From NCBI GenBank assembly GCA_009801015.1, contig VHZZ01002860.1, forward strand, positions 77,880 through 98,123: 20,244 bases of DNA, in the 5' to 3' direction. Made by a program: the position numbers and the translations under genes. Shown piece by piece: positions 10,613 through 17,531 of this stretch. This DNA is from Silene noctiflora (Eukaryota > Streptophyta > Magnoliopsida > Caryophyllales > Caryophyllaceae). Below the pieces are notes generated by a model. It searched no databases, was not told the origin of the DNA, and saw only the letters and a list, made by a program, of their open reading frames with translations. Every line of letters starts with the position of its first letter. The first letter of the stretch is position 1.

Positions 10613-13600
10613 ACGTGCGCTATACTAAGTTAGGAACAATCCTTTGTCCATACAAAACATGGACAAAAGGAAAGACATCCAAGGACATGGCAAGTCGGTA
10701 GAATTATTATTTCCGATCCAGAGAGTACACAATAATGAACCATATAGAGTACATTTAGACACCTGTTTCAGAACAAACAGTCGGCGATCAGATAGAGGAG
10801 CTGGAATGATGTCCCCATAAATACGTTTTGCTTCCTCTGAAAAGAATTCAATAAAGCCAGCCCCATATGCAACCTGTAACAAACATCTTCAGTGTCTGCT
10901 GTAATTCTCATTAAAATTTTAAAAAAGAAAAAATCAAACTGGACCAGAGGTTTGCAGGGTTAAAAATATAAGTTATTAATTAAATGCCTACTGAGGCCCA
11001 AGTAACACATCATAACAAGAAACAAAAGTAGCAATCATCATGACCACATTCCTCCAAAGTCGAAGAAATTTGCCAAAGATCACCAAAGCTTCATCTTCTA
11101 CAAGTCTACAGTGGCTGACCGAGCACATTCCAATATCACTTGATTGATGCATATCTATATTTTTTGGAAGGAAAAAAACTAGAGGAGAGGGTACAAGTGC
11201 CAATATTGATGAAAGAGGAGTGTAAAATGAAGAGTTCTAGTAGAGTTCCGAAACAATGTTGTAACAAATTTTTGTAACAAAACTACTCAAGGATGAAAAT
11301 AAGACGTGCTAAGTACTATGAACCGTACGTTAACACATAAAGGCCGAAATATTTCTCTTTTTACTTGGGGAATTTTGATCCTCGTTATGTTCTGGACTCC
11401 TGGTTAACTAAAAATTACACGCCTATGATTTCTATAATTCTGTATATGGAGAAGGAGCGGAATCCTAAGATGCTTTCAGTTGAACGAAGTCCTTACAAGG
11501 CCTTGCAACTTGTAAGAGTAAGACTAATAAAAAGAATGCCTAACTCGTCAATCGTCATATACATGACCATTAGCCCATTTAATATTACCCGGGTCTTGAA
11601 CAATTGAAACACTCGAAACATCAGCGGCTCATAAAATATTATAAAAGTTATATGGGATTGTAACAATCTGACAATACACATTCCAACAATATCCCACTGT
11701 CCTACTTGTATTTTGTCCAATTACACGCCAAAAGTCTCTTTGCTTCTATCATCTTCAACTGAAAATTAGGTGGGATAACTATCATCCTTCTGAATCTAAA
11801 TCACTTTTTCAATTGAATTGTTAAGCTAGACGACTAATATCCCCTCTTATAGAATGACTGCATCTTCCACAGCTCACGCCTTTTGAGAGGCCAACAATGA
11901 TAAAGCTCTAGACCAAGGGATGAGTAAATGTCATCTTGTTTAACAACAATTTTATCACATGCTTCATGACAAATACAAACATCATATTTATGGTCAAAAT
12001 ATGCCTGACATGTACGGAATAGTTAAACAGAAACTTTATTGATATTAAGCGAAACCTTACGAAGTTTTTTGGTGTGACTCTAACATGCACCCATGTGCCT
12101 GGTTTGGCATCTCAATACCATCAGCTATGATACTTAGTCATTAACCAACTCACAGAGTAATCATGTGATTCCTTTTTTTTTTTTTTGAGGAAAATCATGT
12201 GAGTCCTTTCACATGTTGCTAAATATTGTCATGATTGGAGATTTCAATAGAAATACATCACCATATTCAAACGGAACTCTATGACAAAGTACCTGATGGA
12301 GTAGCTGATGGACTATGACTAAGTAACTGATGGAGTAAACGTACTCGGTACTTTTGGCTAGATAGCATGCATGCGCTTTTAGTGTTCCTCTCGTGTCCGT
12401 GCTTCCTCTAACCGATTAGGAGGTGACTCACGCTCAGGAATTAATCAGAAGAATATCACGAAATGGTAGCTAACTGCAAGAATTCTTGGATGGAAAGAAA
12501 GAACTCGGACAGAAAGATTGTATTCGTTATTATTGAAGGAGTACAAGAGTGTTTTAGAGAGACTTATGTGAGAGAATGTGTACAATTCAGAATCGCTAAA
12601 AGATTACGCAAGTCGTTGTTCATTGTGTCTACAACTTAATTCTATGTGGTGTCAACTGAAAAAGGCTTCTCAATTAGCATTTTCAATTGACAAATTAAGT
12701 TGGTGTCATATGTAAAAGTGTGTAATGAACATGACAACTTTTGTCTGCTCATTAACTATGTAGAAGTACAAATGACCAGCATTTTTTCTGTTTATGGAAA
12801 CGTCCACCAACAATATCACCCTGTGTCTCAAAGGCTCCTCTCTTTGACAAGGTAAGGAGTCAGATGAACACAACCTTACCATGTAGTTGATTTTACACAG
12901 GCTATTATTGAATTTCCCCTAATGAAAATTAAGTCCAAAACAATTACCTCTCCTATTGCTTCTTTTAGAGGTTTTCCTTGCTCTAGAGTAATAAGCTGAC
13001 CAAGCTCTTCCTTGTGAGCAATCAGCAGATCATACCTAAGATGCACCATTGAGATAAAAAAATAATAAAGCAATTACAAGTATCTAGAAAAAGAAGCAAA
13101 CTTTCACAAAACGACATATATGAATTTATGAAGCTGTCAGAAAACATATACTTCGTTCCATTTGTTTCTTTACGTTTGGTTTTTCGGCACTATTCATTAG
13201 TAAGGAGAATCTTCAATACAACTTCTATTATATAATATAAAAGATCGTCATGTGGGATCTTGTTTAAATCGTCTCACCGAGTGGTTTATTAATATCAAAC
13301 TTTTATAATTTTTAGTAACATGTAACTAAAGATATGGACAAAAGAAAACGTGCATTGGTATGTGTATAAAGCAAACGTAAATAATTAAATAGAACGGAGG
13401 AAGTAAATAATAAGTCTGCAGACCACCAAAGGAAGAAGAATATAATGAGCTATGAGAGTCTGCAGAGCACCAAAGGAAGAAGCTTCTATTTGGACGAGCA
13501 GTTTGTGAGAACACTTCATAATTCTTAAGTGGTCAGAAACTTTTGTGGATTCAAGGTGCAGGTACCAGCCTGAAGTTGTTACAACCAAAGTACCAAACTC

Positions 13601-16600
13601 ATTAAGTCCACTACCTTCAGTTTCAGATAGAGAAACTTTTTGAGGTAATATGGGATGATACAGAAGTGGGCATTAAAATTGTTTTATTTCAAGAGTACAC
13701 CAAAGTCTTTCTCAGTGAGATACTCAATGATGGCAAAACGCAATTTTTTACCTACGAAAAGGTGCTTAGTGCAATTACCAAAGCACAAAATATCTTTTTC
13801 TGTCAAAAGGCTTCAAACTGCATTCAGATTATAGAGCTCTTATGTTCCTAAATGACCATTGACCAACACAATGAAAGTTCAAGGCATGCTATGTAGGAAA
13901 AAAACTCGTCACCTTTTTATTTCATGACTCAGCATAAGTCTGTCAAGCTGAATTAACTATTATTGATGTTTTATCCAGGAGATATTGTTCGCTGAACATA
14001 CTTAAAACTAGTCATAAGAGATAGGGGTCGTTGACAATAGAAGAGTGAAGATAATGACTGAGATGTGCCCTAAGTTACAATTAATGATTGAAAGATACAA
14101 GTTTCTAATTGTACTTGGTCACTAACAAATGTCTTGCAAGTTTAAAATGATATCATCCATGGAGCGATAGGATTACACAAGACTAGTTCCAATAATTTAT
14201 AAAAATTCATATTACCCGTGTTGGTTTTAATTAATCTTGTTATGCTATTGTTCAACCTTATTTTAGACTTGATACCAACTAAAACCCCCCTTTTTTCCAT
14301 AATTGCCCTTAGTTTTTTTTACTTAGCATCACTTCTTAGCAAAACCATCCTTTCCCCTGGGTTCAACCCTTGCCACTTTCTACCTAGGTCGTGAATATAG
14401 TAAGGTTTTATAAATGGTTAATTTGCTAGCTTTAAACCACACCACTAAATAGTACGAAGAGAGGAACAGGTTATAAGGCCTGCAAAAAGTCCCACTCAAT
14501 CAGGGATTTTTAGGTTTATTCGTCATACTGTAGGTTCTAATGTGTGATCAGCACTATGACCTTAATATTTCACCCTCATATACTCTTTCCATTCATTTGG
14601 ATTCACTACATTTTCCATGTACAGTCGTCTAATCAATTCGCTACGTTTCTCTTTTGGGTAAATTTGACAGTTAAAAGACCATGATACCCCCTCGAAAGTA
14701 TGTGGGTTCGACTATTCATTCGCTTGCTTGCTTACACTCTCCATCCACTTGACAAATATGCCCTTCTCACATGACCCTTTCGTCAAACTCGTGCATTTGA
14801 GCATGTAGTGAATCCAAATGAATGGAGGAATTATATTTTTTCTTCAAAAATATTTGAGTCAGATTGAAGCAACAAGCAGCGCCACTAAAAGCCCTTGTTT
14901 ACTTTATATAAGCTCAAACTGAGTGAAGCTAAATCGGTGGAAAGAAATATATCCATTCAAACTCTCATCTGCATAATGTTACTGTTAGCAATGTTGGCAT
15001 GCAAGCTAGAAATCTGTTAAAAATTATGACATAATATAGTGATACCATTTCCGTAGGCATTTGCTCCTTTCTGTTGCTGTTGTTCTGCTCCACGCTAGAG
15101 AGAAAAAGGAAGGAAATTGATGGTTAGGGTCATTGTATAAATCGGGCATGTCTAAATACCAATATAAACAACATTACCCTCATGCATCAACTGCTCCCGA
15201 CTATGGTCGGGTAATGGTTCGAATGTATGCAGCCTAGCCTTACTCATTGTTGAAACAAAGAGAAACGGCATTGCTTCTCGGGTTGCATTGAATGACTCGT
15301 ACATCATAAATATAAGAAGTGAAAAAGCTTGAGAGTCAATTCTGACAATGTATAAAAACCACTATCGACTATAGAGATTGTACTCACTTGTGGACTAAGC
15401 TTTCTAGAAATTAGCATTTCTGACAATATGCTAGCATTCTAGTTTGGTTCTCCCAAGTACTGTTGGTAGGTGAGTTAGGGGTGGTAGTAGGGGGGTGGTG
15501 AAGAATGTAGGATGTGATTTCGTAGAGTGTATTATGTCGATGGCTTGAGGTTACCACTTTTCTTAGTCTCAAATTGTAATGGTCTCACGTCTCATTGTTA
15601 AGCTCACACGACAACCATCTTGCTTCAGAAAGACATGCGCTTATCTTAGGGGTGAATAATTCTCTACAGTCCAATGACAATCTCTCTTAGTAGTAGCACC
15701 GGTATTCATTTAAAATGGATGCTGACCAGCCTACAATACGAGACAAAAAAAAAAAAAGATGGTGCCTTAAATACGATATGCAACCTCTAGGTATGAATAG
15801 GTGGAAAAACAAAAGTTGTTGCAAAACGCTTCAAGAAATTCTTGGATATTCATTTATTATTAGGATAAACTAAGCACACAATATGCAACAAAATGAGCGA
15901 TTAAATTTTTTTCCAAGTGATACTTCAACCAAATCAACTCACGTATTACACAGAATACCACCATCATAGTATATTACAAATTCGGAGCTTAATCACAAAC
16001 TAAAATGATCAAGCATATGTTTTCTTGTGATTTTCATTAATCAACACTTGCAACTAATCAAACAAGCATCAAAATTGAGTAACGTACAAGTGAAAGCGTC
16101 AGAAGCTGCAGATATCGCATCATTTGTCTCTTTTGTACCCACACATGCAACATTTGCTATGACATCCCCTGAGGCAGGATTAGTAACCTGAGCACATCAA
16201 GTAGTTTCTTAATACAGGCAGGTAAACTGTGGTGGATACAGAAATTCAAGTATCAGTCACTAGAAAATAGATTTAAACCGTCTAGCAGCAGTCAACAATC
16301 ATGGCTGTCACACTTCAAGCATTTAAACTCCTCATATTGTTGCATTCTAAAAATTGAGCTTATGAACACACTTACTCACCAAGACACTGCCAGACACAGG
16401 CAGTTAGCTAACAGGATTTTTTTCTTTTACGCAACATAATTTTTTCCAAGTATTTAAAACCCATAAAAAAACCAAGATTTAAGAACTAAAACACGGACAT
16501 CTTCCCCCAAAAGACTAATTCTCCCTATGAAAATGATAGAAGAAAGTTGTACAGTATTTTTCAATAACACGAACAAAAAAACACCATATAGAATAAGGTG

Positions 16601-17531
16601 TTTCATCCATTTCTAGTCCCAAGTTTGTGCCTGCCCAAAACAATTCCATTTTGATTTCATCATGTGCGTTAAAATTATTTTGATTTCATCTGAGATCTGA
16701 CTATGTCAATCAGACTTCTGCTATTTAAATTTTCAAAACAAAGCTAACAGACAAGCAGCATTGAGTAGAAAATGAATCCAATTTGAACAAGTGATATCAA
16801 ACTAATAATGACTTTGTTTACCCTCACCAACAGCTTCTTCTAGAGCTTGTCCAGATAATATCAGTCCAGAGTTTCAGACAAACAATTTTCTTAAATTGAA
16901 ATATTAAAGATCATAAATTGCAACTCCTCCAATCTCCACATTGAGCAATAAACAGAACAAGAATGAGAGAAGTATACCTCGATAACCTTTCCATCATACG
17001 CATCCGTCCATTTTCCTCCAATTAAAGCTTGATGTTGTAACAAACCCGAGCTTTTAAGCCTTGCAATGACATTGTCTGCTTCGGTACTCATCTACACAAA
17101 TCAATTTTGACATCAGAGGGTGTCAATTATTTAGATACATGGAAAAATAAGGAAATGGGGATTATTGGTCGAAATAAAGGGAGTACAACGCTAGGGGCTA
17201 GTAGGTGAGCACATTCGTTGCAACGAGTAGATTGCGAAAGTATGACAGATAAAAAGTACAATACCAAATTCAAATAAAATATGACGATTGATTGATTATG
17301 CCAACGAGGTAGTGATAAATCATTTCCGTTGAGATAAATCAATCAAATAATACAATGGAGAGGGATGGAAACAAGTTTTGTATGAACAAAATGCACATAA
17401 CAGAAACATGCCTGGCGAGAAAAGAGATGAGAAGAAAAACAGCGATGTTTGTATGCAACAGGCTGCGGAGACTGCGAAAGTAATCTGATTGACAAGCCTG
17501 AAATCCTCATCGCTCTACTCATCATTCCCAT
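1115..17531 (-). CDS. ALDH5F1: Succinic semialdehyde dehydrogenase, mitochondrial; complete 20-exon gene
   Basis: This gene encodes the NAD-dependent aldehyde dehydrogenase that oxidises succinic semialdehyde to succinate, the last step of the GABA shunt in the mitochondrial matrix. I joined 20 exons on the minus strand (listed separately) into 1605 nt, 534 residues plus stop, close to the roughly 530 residues known for plant SSADH. All junctions keep frame. Seen in the product: an Arg/Ser-rich N-terminus without acidic residues (1-40); PWNFP with Asn206; IKPSE with Lys229 (cofactor binding); FTGSTAVG (280-287); LELGG with the general base Glu304; GQTCVC with catalytic Cys338 and partner Cys340; EIFGP with Glu435; and [14 protein letters not shown] near the C-terminus. 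The two cysteines match the redox-switch pair known in SSADH. Arg214, Arg332 and Ser495 sit where the family binds the substrate carboxylate, by analogy with the human enzyme. The ATG at 17531 has a strong plant context (AAAATGG). No stops or frameshifts were found, so the gene appears functional. Confidence 0.96.
1151..2139 (-). other. Intron 19 of SSADH (989 bp)
   Basis: The intron runs from a perfect GTAAGT donor to a GGTGCAG acceptor. No gene or well-bounded element is recognised within it. Its length puts the last 11 residues far from the rest of the gene. Confidence 0.82.
2140..2217 (-). CDS. ALDH5F1: SSADH exon 19 (residues 498-523)
   Basis: The exon encodes [20 protein letters not shown] then MDEYLE, the C-terminal ALDH signature region. 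Acceptor AAACAG, donor GAA|GTAAGT. Phase 0. Confidence 0.96.
2289..2395 (-). CDS. ALDH5F1: SSADH exon 18 (residues 462-497)
   Basis: GA completes Gly462, then [20 protein letters not shown] and [15 protein letters not shown] follow. Ser495 is at the position of a substrate-binding serine in SSADH. The acceptor ATTGCAG|GA is duplicated 42 nt upstream (see separate entry). The donor is GAG|GTTTGT. Phase 0 at its end. Confidence 0.95.
2394..2467 (-). repeat. Duplicated 3' splice-site region of intron 17
   Basis: The plus-strand block TCCTGCAATTGATGTGAAAT ATAGTTAGGAA (2394-2423 area) is repeated 42 bp on as TCCTGCAATTTGATGCGAAA TATAGTTAGGAA (2436-2467). On the gene strand each copy has a CTAAC branch-point-like site, a short spacer and TTGCAG|GA. 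The copy at 2440-2438 precedes the true acceptor. Using it would add 42 nt in frame but with a TAA stop after six codons (GGA CTT AAT CTT AGT TCC TAA). Confidence 0.85.
2572..2657 (-). CDS. ALDH5F1: SSADH exon 17: EIFGP motif (residues 433-461)
   Basis: The first G completes Arg433, then [20 protein letters not shown] and QMANNTNA follow, with the first base of Gly462. Glu435 of EIFGP contacts the nicotinamide ribose in ALDHs. Acceptor TTTGCAG, donor G|GTGAGC. Confidence 0.95.
2658..3857 (-). other. Intron 16 of SSADH (1200 bp)
   Basis: A GT-AG intron between two coding exons joined in phase 2. No mobile element with clear ends and no gene was recognised. Confidence 0.85.
3858..3958 (-). CDS. 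ALDH5F1: SSADH exon 16 (residues 400-432)
   Basis: The exon encodes [20 protein letters not shown] then [13 protein letters not shown], ending with two bases of Arg433. GMTFFEPTV is typical of SSADH. Acceptor CTTAAG, donor AG|GTATCT. Confidence 0.95.
4177..4209 (-). CDS. ALDH5F1: SSADH exon 15, micro-exon (residues 389-399)
   Basis: A second 33-nt exon encoding [11 protein letters not shown], which continues the helix after [11 protein letters not shown]. Acceptor GAACAG, donor AAG|GTAACT. Phase 0. Confidence 0.94.
4305..4337 (-). CDS. ALDH5F1: SSADH exon 14, micro-exon (residues 378-388)
   Basis: A 33-nt exon encoding [11 protein letters not shown], the conserved ALDH GPLI segment. Acceptor ATGCAG, donor AAG|GTAAGT (perfect consensus). 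Phase 0, so skipping it would remove 11 residues without a frameshift. Confidence 0.94.
4338..4881 (-). other. Intron 13 of SSADH (544 bp)
   Basis: A GT-AG intron; AT-rich with nothing recognisable. Confidence 0.85.
4882..4967 (-). CDS. ALDH5F1: SSADH exon 13 (residues 349-377)
   Basis: The first two bases complete Gly349, then [20 protein letters not shown] and GFGDGVVQ follow. Most family members have a charged or polar residue plus Thr at the DGVVQ position (DGTTQ-like). Acceptor CTTGCAG, donor CAG|GTGATA. Phase 0 at its end. Confidence 0.94.
5060..5126 (-). CDS. ALDH5F1: SSADH exon 12: catalytic cysteine (residues 327-348)
   Basis: The exon encodes [20 protein letters not shown] then QE and the first base of Gly349. 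Cys338 is the nucleophile. Cys340, two residues on, is the partner in the reversible disulphide reported for SSADH. Arg332 aligns with a substrate-carboxylate arginine. Acceptor TTTGCAG, donor G|GTATAT. Confidence 0.96.
5600..6500. mobile_element. Possible non-coding TIR element, strand-asymmetric
   Basis: The left side begins TACGTGGTATA (5601), and the right side ends with TACCATGTA (6491-6499), which reads TACATGGTA in reverse. Between them, about 5640-6180 is C-rich and T/A-rich (CCACCACCAGG, CATCACTGCC), while 6215-6370 is G-rich (GGTGGTCATGTCCGGTGG, GGTGGGGTGGG). This resembles diverged non-coding TIR elements with pyrimidine/purine-biased arms. The ends are weak, and no clean target duplication was found. 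Confidence 0.3.
6998..7210. mobile_element. PIF/Tourist-like MITE in intron 11 (about 213 bp)
   Basis: A TAA duplication flanks both sides (6995-6997, 7211-7213). The left end GGCTTCTTTGGATGGACAAA leads to AGGGAGGGAGGCAG. The right end in reverse, AGGGTGTGTTCAATACCATT, leads to GGGAGGGAAGCAG. The ends resemble the GGGNNTGTTTGG terminus of PIF/Harbinger MITEs, but the inverted repeat is imperfect. No coding capacity. Confidence 0.55.
8643..8720 (-). CDS. ALDH5F1: SSADH exon 11: general base Glu304 (residues 301-326)
   Basis: The exon encodes [20 protein letters not shown] then VAVKGA. Glu304 in LELGG is the ALDH general base. Acceptor TATTTAG, donor GCT|GTAAGA. Phase 0. It is followed by the largest intron (3516 bp). 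Confidence 0.95.
8797..8874 (-). CDS. ALDH5F1: SSADH exon 10: FTGST motif (residues 275-300)
   Basis: The exon encodes [20 protein letters not shown] then ASTVKR. FTGST is the Rossmann turn that contacts the cofactor. Acceptor TCGTAG, donor AGG|GTATAG. Phase 0. Confidence 0.95.
8966..9031 (-). CDS. ALDH5F1: SSADH exon 9 (residues 253-274)
   Basis: A 66-nt exon encoding [20 protein letters not shown] then TQ, which follows PP of exon 8 to give the usual PPG(T/A) turn. Acceptor ATTTAG, donor CAG|GTTTGC. Phase 0. Confidence 0.94.
9032..9669 (-). other. Intron 8 of SSADH (638 bp)
   Basis: A GT-AG intron, AT-rich. I see nothing recognisable in it. The open frame at 9338-9541 on the plus strand has no family features. 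Confidence 0.8.
9670..9780 (-). CDS. ALDH5F1: SSADH exon 8: cofactor-binding KPSE motif (residues 216-252)
   Basis: The exon encodes [20 protein letters not shown] then [17 protein letters not shown]. Lys229 of IKPSE binds the adenine ribose or phosphate of the cofactor in ALDHs. Acceptor GTTAG, donor CCG|GTAATG. Phase 0. Confidence 0.96.
9903..9965 (-). CDS. ALDH5F1: SSADH exon 7: PWNFP motif (residues 195-215)
   Basis: A 63-nt exon encoding [20 protein letters not shown] plus Lys215. Asn206 of PWNFP is the conserved oxyanion-hole asparagine of aldehyde dehydrogenases. Arg214 aligns with a carboxylate-binding arginine of SSADH (family knowledge). Acceptor CTACAG, donor AAG|GTACAA. Phase 0. 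Confidence 0.95.
10090..10445. repeat. Tandem repeat, 141-bp unit, about 2.4 copies
   Basis: Copy A (about 10090-10230) and copy B (about 10231-10374) share TGAAA..TTTAGACGA, AAGA.GTTGAACTTTACA, TTCTGTAGCTTTA, TAACTCTTCATCCTAACTT, CATATGACTTTTTTCTGA and TTGTAGGTC. A partial third copy (about 10403-10445) repeats TTTCTGAGTTGTAG, ATCAAGAACTGAAA and CACCTATTTCA. Confidence 0.85.
10449..10735. repeat. Duplicated segment flanking a microsatellite
   Basis: The sequence ATACCAAATTAGGAACAATT ... ACATCCAAGAAATAGC ... GGAATTATCATTTCC (from about 10451) recurs as ATACTAAGTTAGGAACAATC ... ACATCCAAGGACATGG ... AGAATTATTATTTCC (from about 10621). The two copies bracket the (GT)15 tract. Confidence 0.8.
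10581..10610. repeat. (GT)15 microsatellite
   Basis: Thirty bases of uninterrupted GT repeat, followed by GCACGTGCGC. It lies in intron 6, 153 bp from the end of exon 6, and should be length-variable between individuals. Confidence 0.98.
10763..10873 (-). CDS. ALDH5F1: SSADH exon 6 (residues 158-194)
   Basis: The acceptor is TTACAG|GTTGCA. The exon encodes [20 protein letters not shown] then [17 protein letters not shown], the linker region running into the NAD-binding domain. The donor is CAG|GTGTCT. Phase 0. Confidence 0.96.
11265..11700 (-). mobile_element. Possible Ty1/copia LTR fragment, minus orientation
   Basis: On the minus strand a purine tract AGTGGGATAT is followed at 11688 by TGTTGGAATGTG. 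This matches the common plant copia arrangement AGTGGGAGAT-TGTTGGAA, in which the polypurine tract abuts the 3' LTR. The downstream end is not certain; an ...ACA terminus near 11265 is only a guess. No integrase or reverse transcriptase fragment is seen upstream, so this would be a solo or truncated remnant. Confidence 0.35.
12159..12206. repeat. Poly-T tract flanked by 14-bp direct repeats
   Basis: AATCATGTGATTCC (12159-12172) is followed by T14 (12173-12186), GAGGAA, then AATCATGTGAGTCC (12193-12206). The 13/14 match around a homopolymer looks like a target-site duplication around an extremely truncated retroposed tail on the minus strand; a local slippage duplication is the alternative. 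Confidence 0.5.
12948..13035 (-). CDS. ALDH5F1: SSADH exon 5 (residues 128-157)
   Basis: After acceptor CTTAG the first G completes Trp128, then [19 protein letters not shown] and [10 protein letters not shown] follow. This helix segment is nearly invariant in plant SSADH. The donor is GAG|GTAATT. Phase 0. Confidence 0.96.
13151..13403. mobile_element. Stowaway-like MITE in intron 4 (about 253 bp)
   Basis: The left end is CTTCGTTCCATTTGTTTCTT then TACGTTTGG. The right end, read in reverse, is CTTCCTCCGTTCTATTTAAT then TATTTACGTTTGC. Both match the Stowaway consensus CTCCCTCCGTTC-type terminus, and TA flanks each side (13149-13150, 13404-13405). Sequence differs from the 14583 element, so this is a separate family. 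No coding capacity. Confidence 0.77.
14583..14831. mobile_element. Stowaway-like MITE in intron 4 (about 249 bp)
   Basis: The left terminus CTCTTTCCATTCATTTGGAT continues into TCACTACAT; the right terminus is its inverse, ATGTAGTGAATCCAAATGAA then TGGAGGAAT. The inverted repeat is perfect for 24 bases (CATTCATTTGG...ACTACAT). TA dinucleotides flank both ends (14581-14582, 14832-14833), the target duplication of Tc1/mariner-derived Stowaway elements. No coding capacity. Confidence 0.75.
15046..15094 (-). CDS. ALDH5F1: SSADH exon 4, small (residues 112-127)
   Basis: A 49-nt exon. The acceptor CTCTCTAG is followed by CG, which completes TCG (Ser112), then [15 protein letters not shown]. The last two bases, TG, begin Trp128. 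The family usually has WSRLTAGERSKVLRRW here, so Leu and Gly are both replaced by Thr; the rest agrees. The donor is TG|GTATCA. Too short for ORF scanning; found by homology and by frame on both sides. Confidence 0.92.
15095..16087 (-). other. Intron 3 of SSADH (993 bp)
   Basis: A GT-AG intron. It contains a SINE-like stretch near 15185-15300, a G-rich run (about 15468-15500) and an A13 tract at 15745-15757. The A tract may mark the 3' end of an old retroposed insertion, but I could not define its body. No coding sequence is seen. Confidence 0.8.
15185..15300 (-). mobile_element. SINE-like remnant (Au-SINE-type 3' region)
   Basis: Read on the minus strand, the stretch contains GAAACGG..., then GAGTAAGGCTAGGCTGCATAC and ATTCGAACCATTACCCGACC. 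This resembles the GGTAAGGCTGCGTAC...ACCC segment that follows the tRNA-derived head in angiosperm Au-type SINEs (recalled pattern, not searched). I do not see clear A and B boxes or flanking target duplications, so it is at best a truncated, diverged copy. Confidence 0.33.
16088..16187 (-). CDS. ALDH5F1: SSADH exon 3 (residues 79-111)
   Basis: The acceptor is CAG|GTTACT. The exon encodes [17 protein letters not shown] then [16 protein letters not shown], matching the N-terminal NAD-binding region of SSADH. The donor is ACTT|GTACGT, leaving one base (T) that completes Ser112 with the next exon. Confidence 0.93.
16188..16977 (-). other. Intron 2 of SSADH (790 bp)
   Basis: A GT-AG intron, AT-rich. 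The only structured content I see is a short segment at 16823-16855 whose minus-strand translation resembles the end of exon 5 (see separate entry). No gene or RNA is recognised. Confidence 0.85.
16823..16855 (-). pseudogene. Exon-5-like coding relic inside intron 2
   Basis: The minus strand reads [11 protein letters not shown] followed by G|GTAAAC, a donor-like site. Exon 5 ends [17 protein letters not shown]. Over the last ten codons 23 of 30 bases agree, with several differences at third codon positions (GCA/GCT, GGA/GGT). This may be a partial exon duplication, a relic of another ALDH sequence, or chance; the length is short. No matching acceptor or upstream part of exon 5 was identified. 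Confidence 0.3.
16978..17091 (-). CDS. ALDH5F1: SSADH exon 2 (residues 41-78)
   Basis: The acceptor TGTGTAG is followed directly by ATGAGTACC, so the exon begins with a methionine codon. The peptide [19 protein letters not shown] leads into [16 protein letters not shown], the usual start of the ALDH fold in this family. The donor is GAG|GTATAC. Phase 0. The initial ATG could serve as a start for a form without transit peptide if intron 1 is retained or transcription starts late. Confidence 0.95.
17092..17411 (-). other. Intron 1 of SSADH, GC-AG type (320 bp)
   Basis: The donor reads CAG|GCATGT and the acceptor TGTGTAG|ATG. Alternative GT donors nearby (for example in CGCT|GTTTTT, or the GT four bases further on) would break the frame into exon 2. 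GC-AG introns are a known minority class in plants. The intron separates the transit peptide from the enzyme. It also holds a GATTGATTGATT / AATCAATC inverted pair (17284-17346). No other gene is seen in it. Confidence 0.82.
17412..17531 (-). CDS. ALDH5F1: SSADH exon 1: transit peptide (residues 1-40)
   Basis: The exon starts [12 protein letters not shown] and ends FSSHLFSRQ. It has Arg, Lys, Ser and Leu but no Asp or Glu, as expected of a mitochondrial presequence. The ATG at 17531 is the first ATG in this frame; the open frame continues upstream only through a TTG at 17597, which is not a plausible start in a plant. The exon ends CAG at 17412, followed by GCATGT, so the donor is GC instead of GT. 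Plant SSADH proteins carry the same RQ-M junction here, which supports this boundary. Phase 0. Confidence 0.88.

Larger units (their letters stand above)
9966..10762 (-). other. Intron 6 of SSADH, largely tandem-duplicated (797 bp)
   Basis: A GT-AG intron. Most of its length is local duplication: a 141-bp unit repeated twice plus a partial copy, then a roughly 115-bp unit repeated on both sides of a (GT)15 microsatellite. Nothing coding. Confidence 0.85.
10874..12947 (-). other. Intron 5 of SSADH (2074 bp)
   Basis: A GT-AG intron. It includes an LTR-like fragment (roughly 11265-11700), short repeats of ACTGATGGAGTA type (12293-12338), and a poly-T tract flanked by a 14-bp direct repeat (12159-12206). 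Open frames present in it lack any recognisable protein and mostly rely on non-ATG starts. Confidence 0.8.
13036..15045 (-). other. Intron 4 of SSADH with two MITEs (2010 bp)
   Basis: A GT-AG intron. About a quarter of it is made of two separate Stowaway-like elements (13151-13403 and 14583-14831). The remaining sequence is AT-rich without recognisable genes. Confidence 0.85.

Noticed and set aside
11365..11720. Overlapping open frames on both strands in intron 5
   Set aside because: They fall in LTR-like sequence, have no family features, and one relies on a non-ATG start.
12876..13073. ORF-like stretches around exons as stand-alone small genes
   Set aside because: They are exons of SSADH with read-through into introns; the true ends are set by splice sites.
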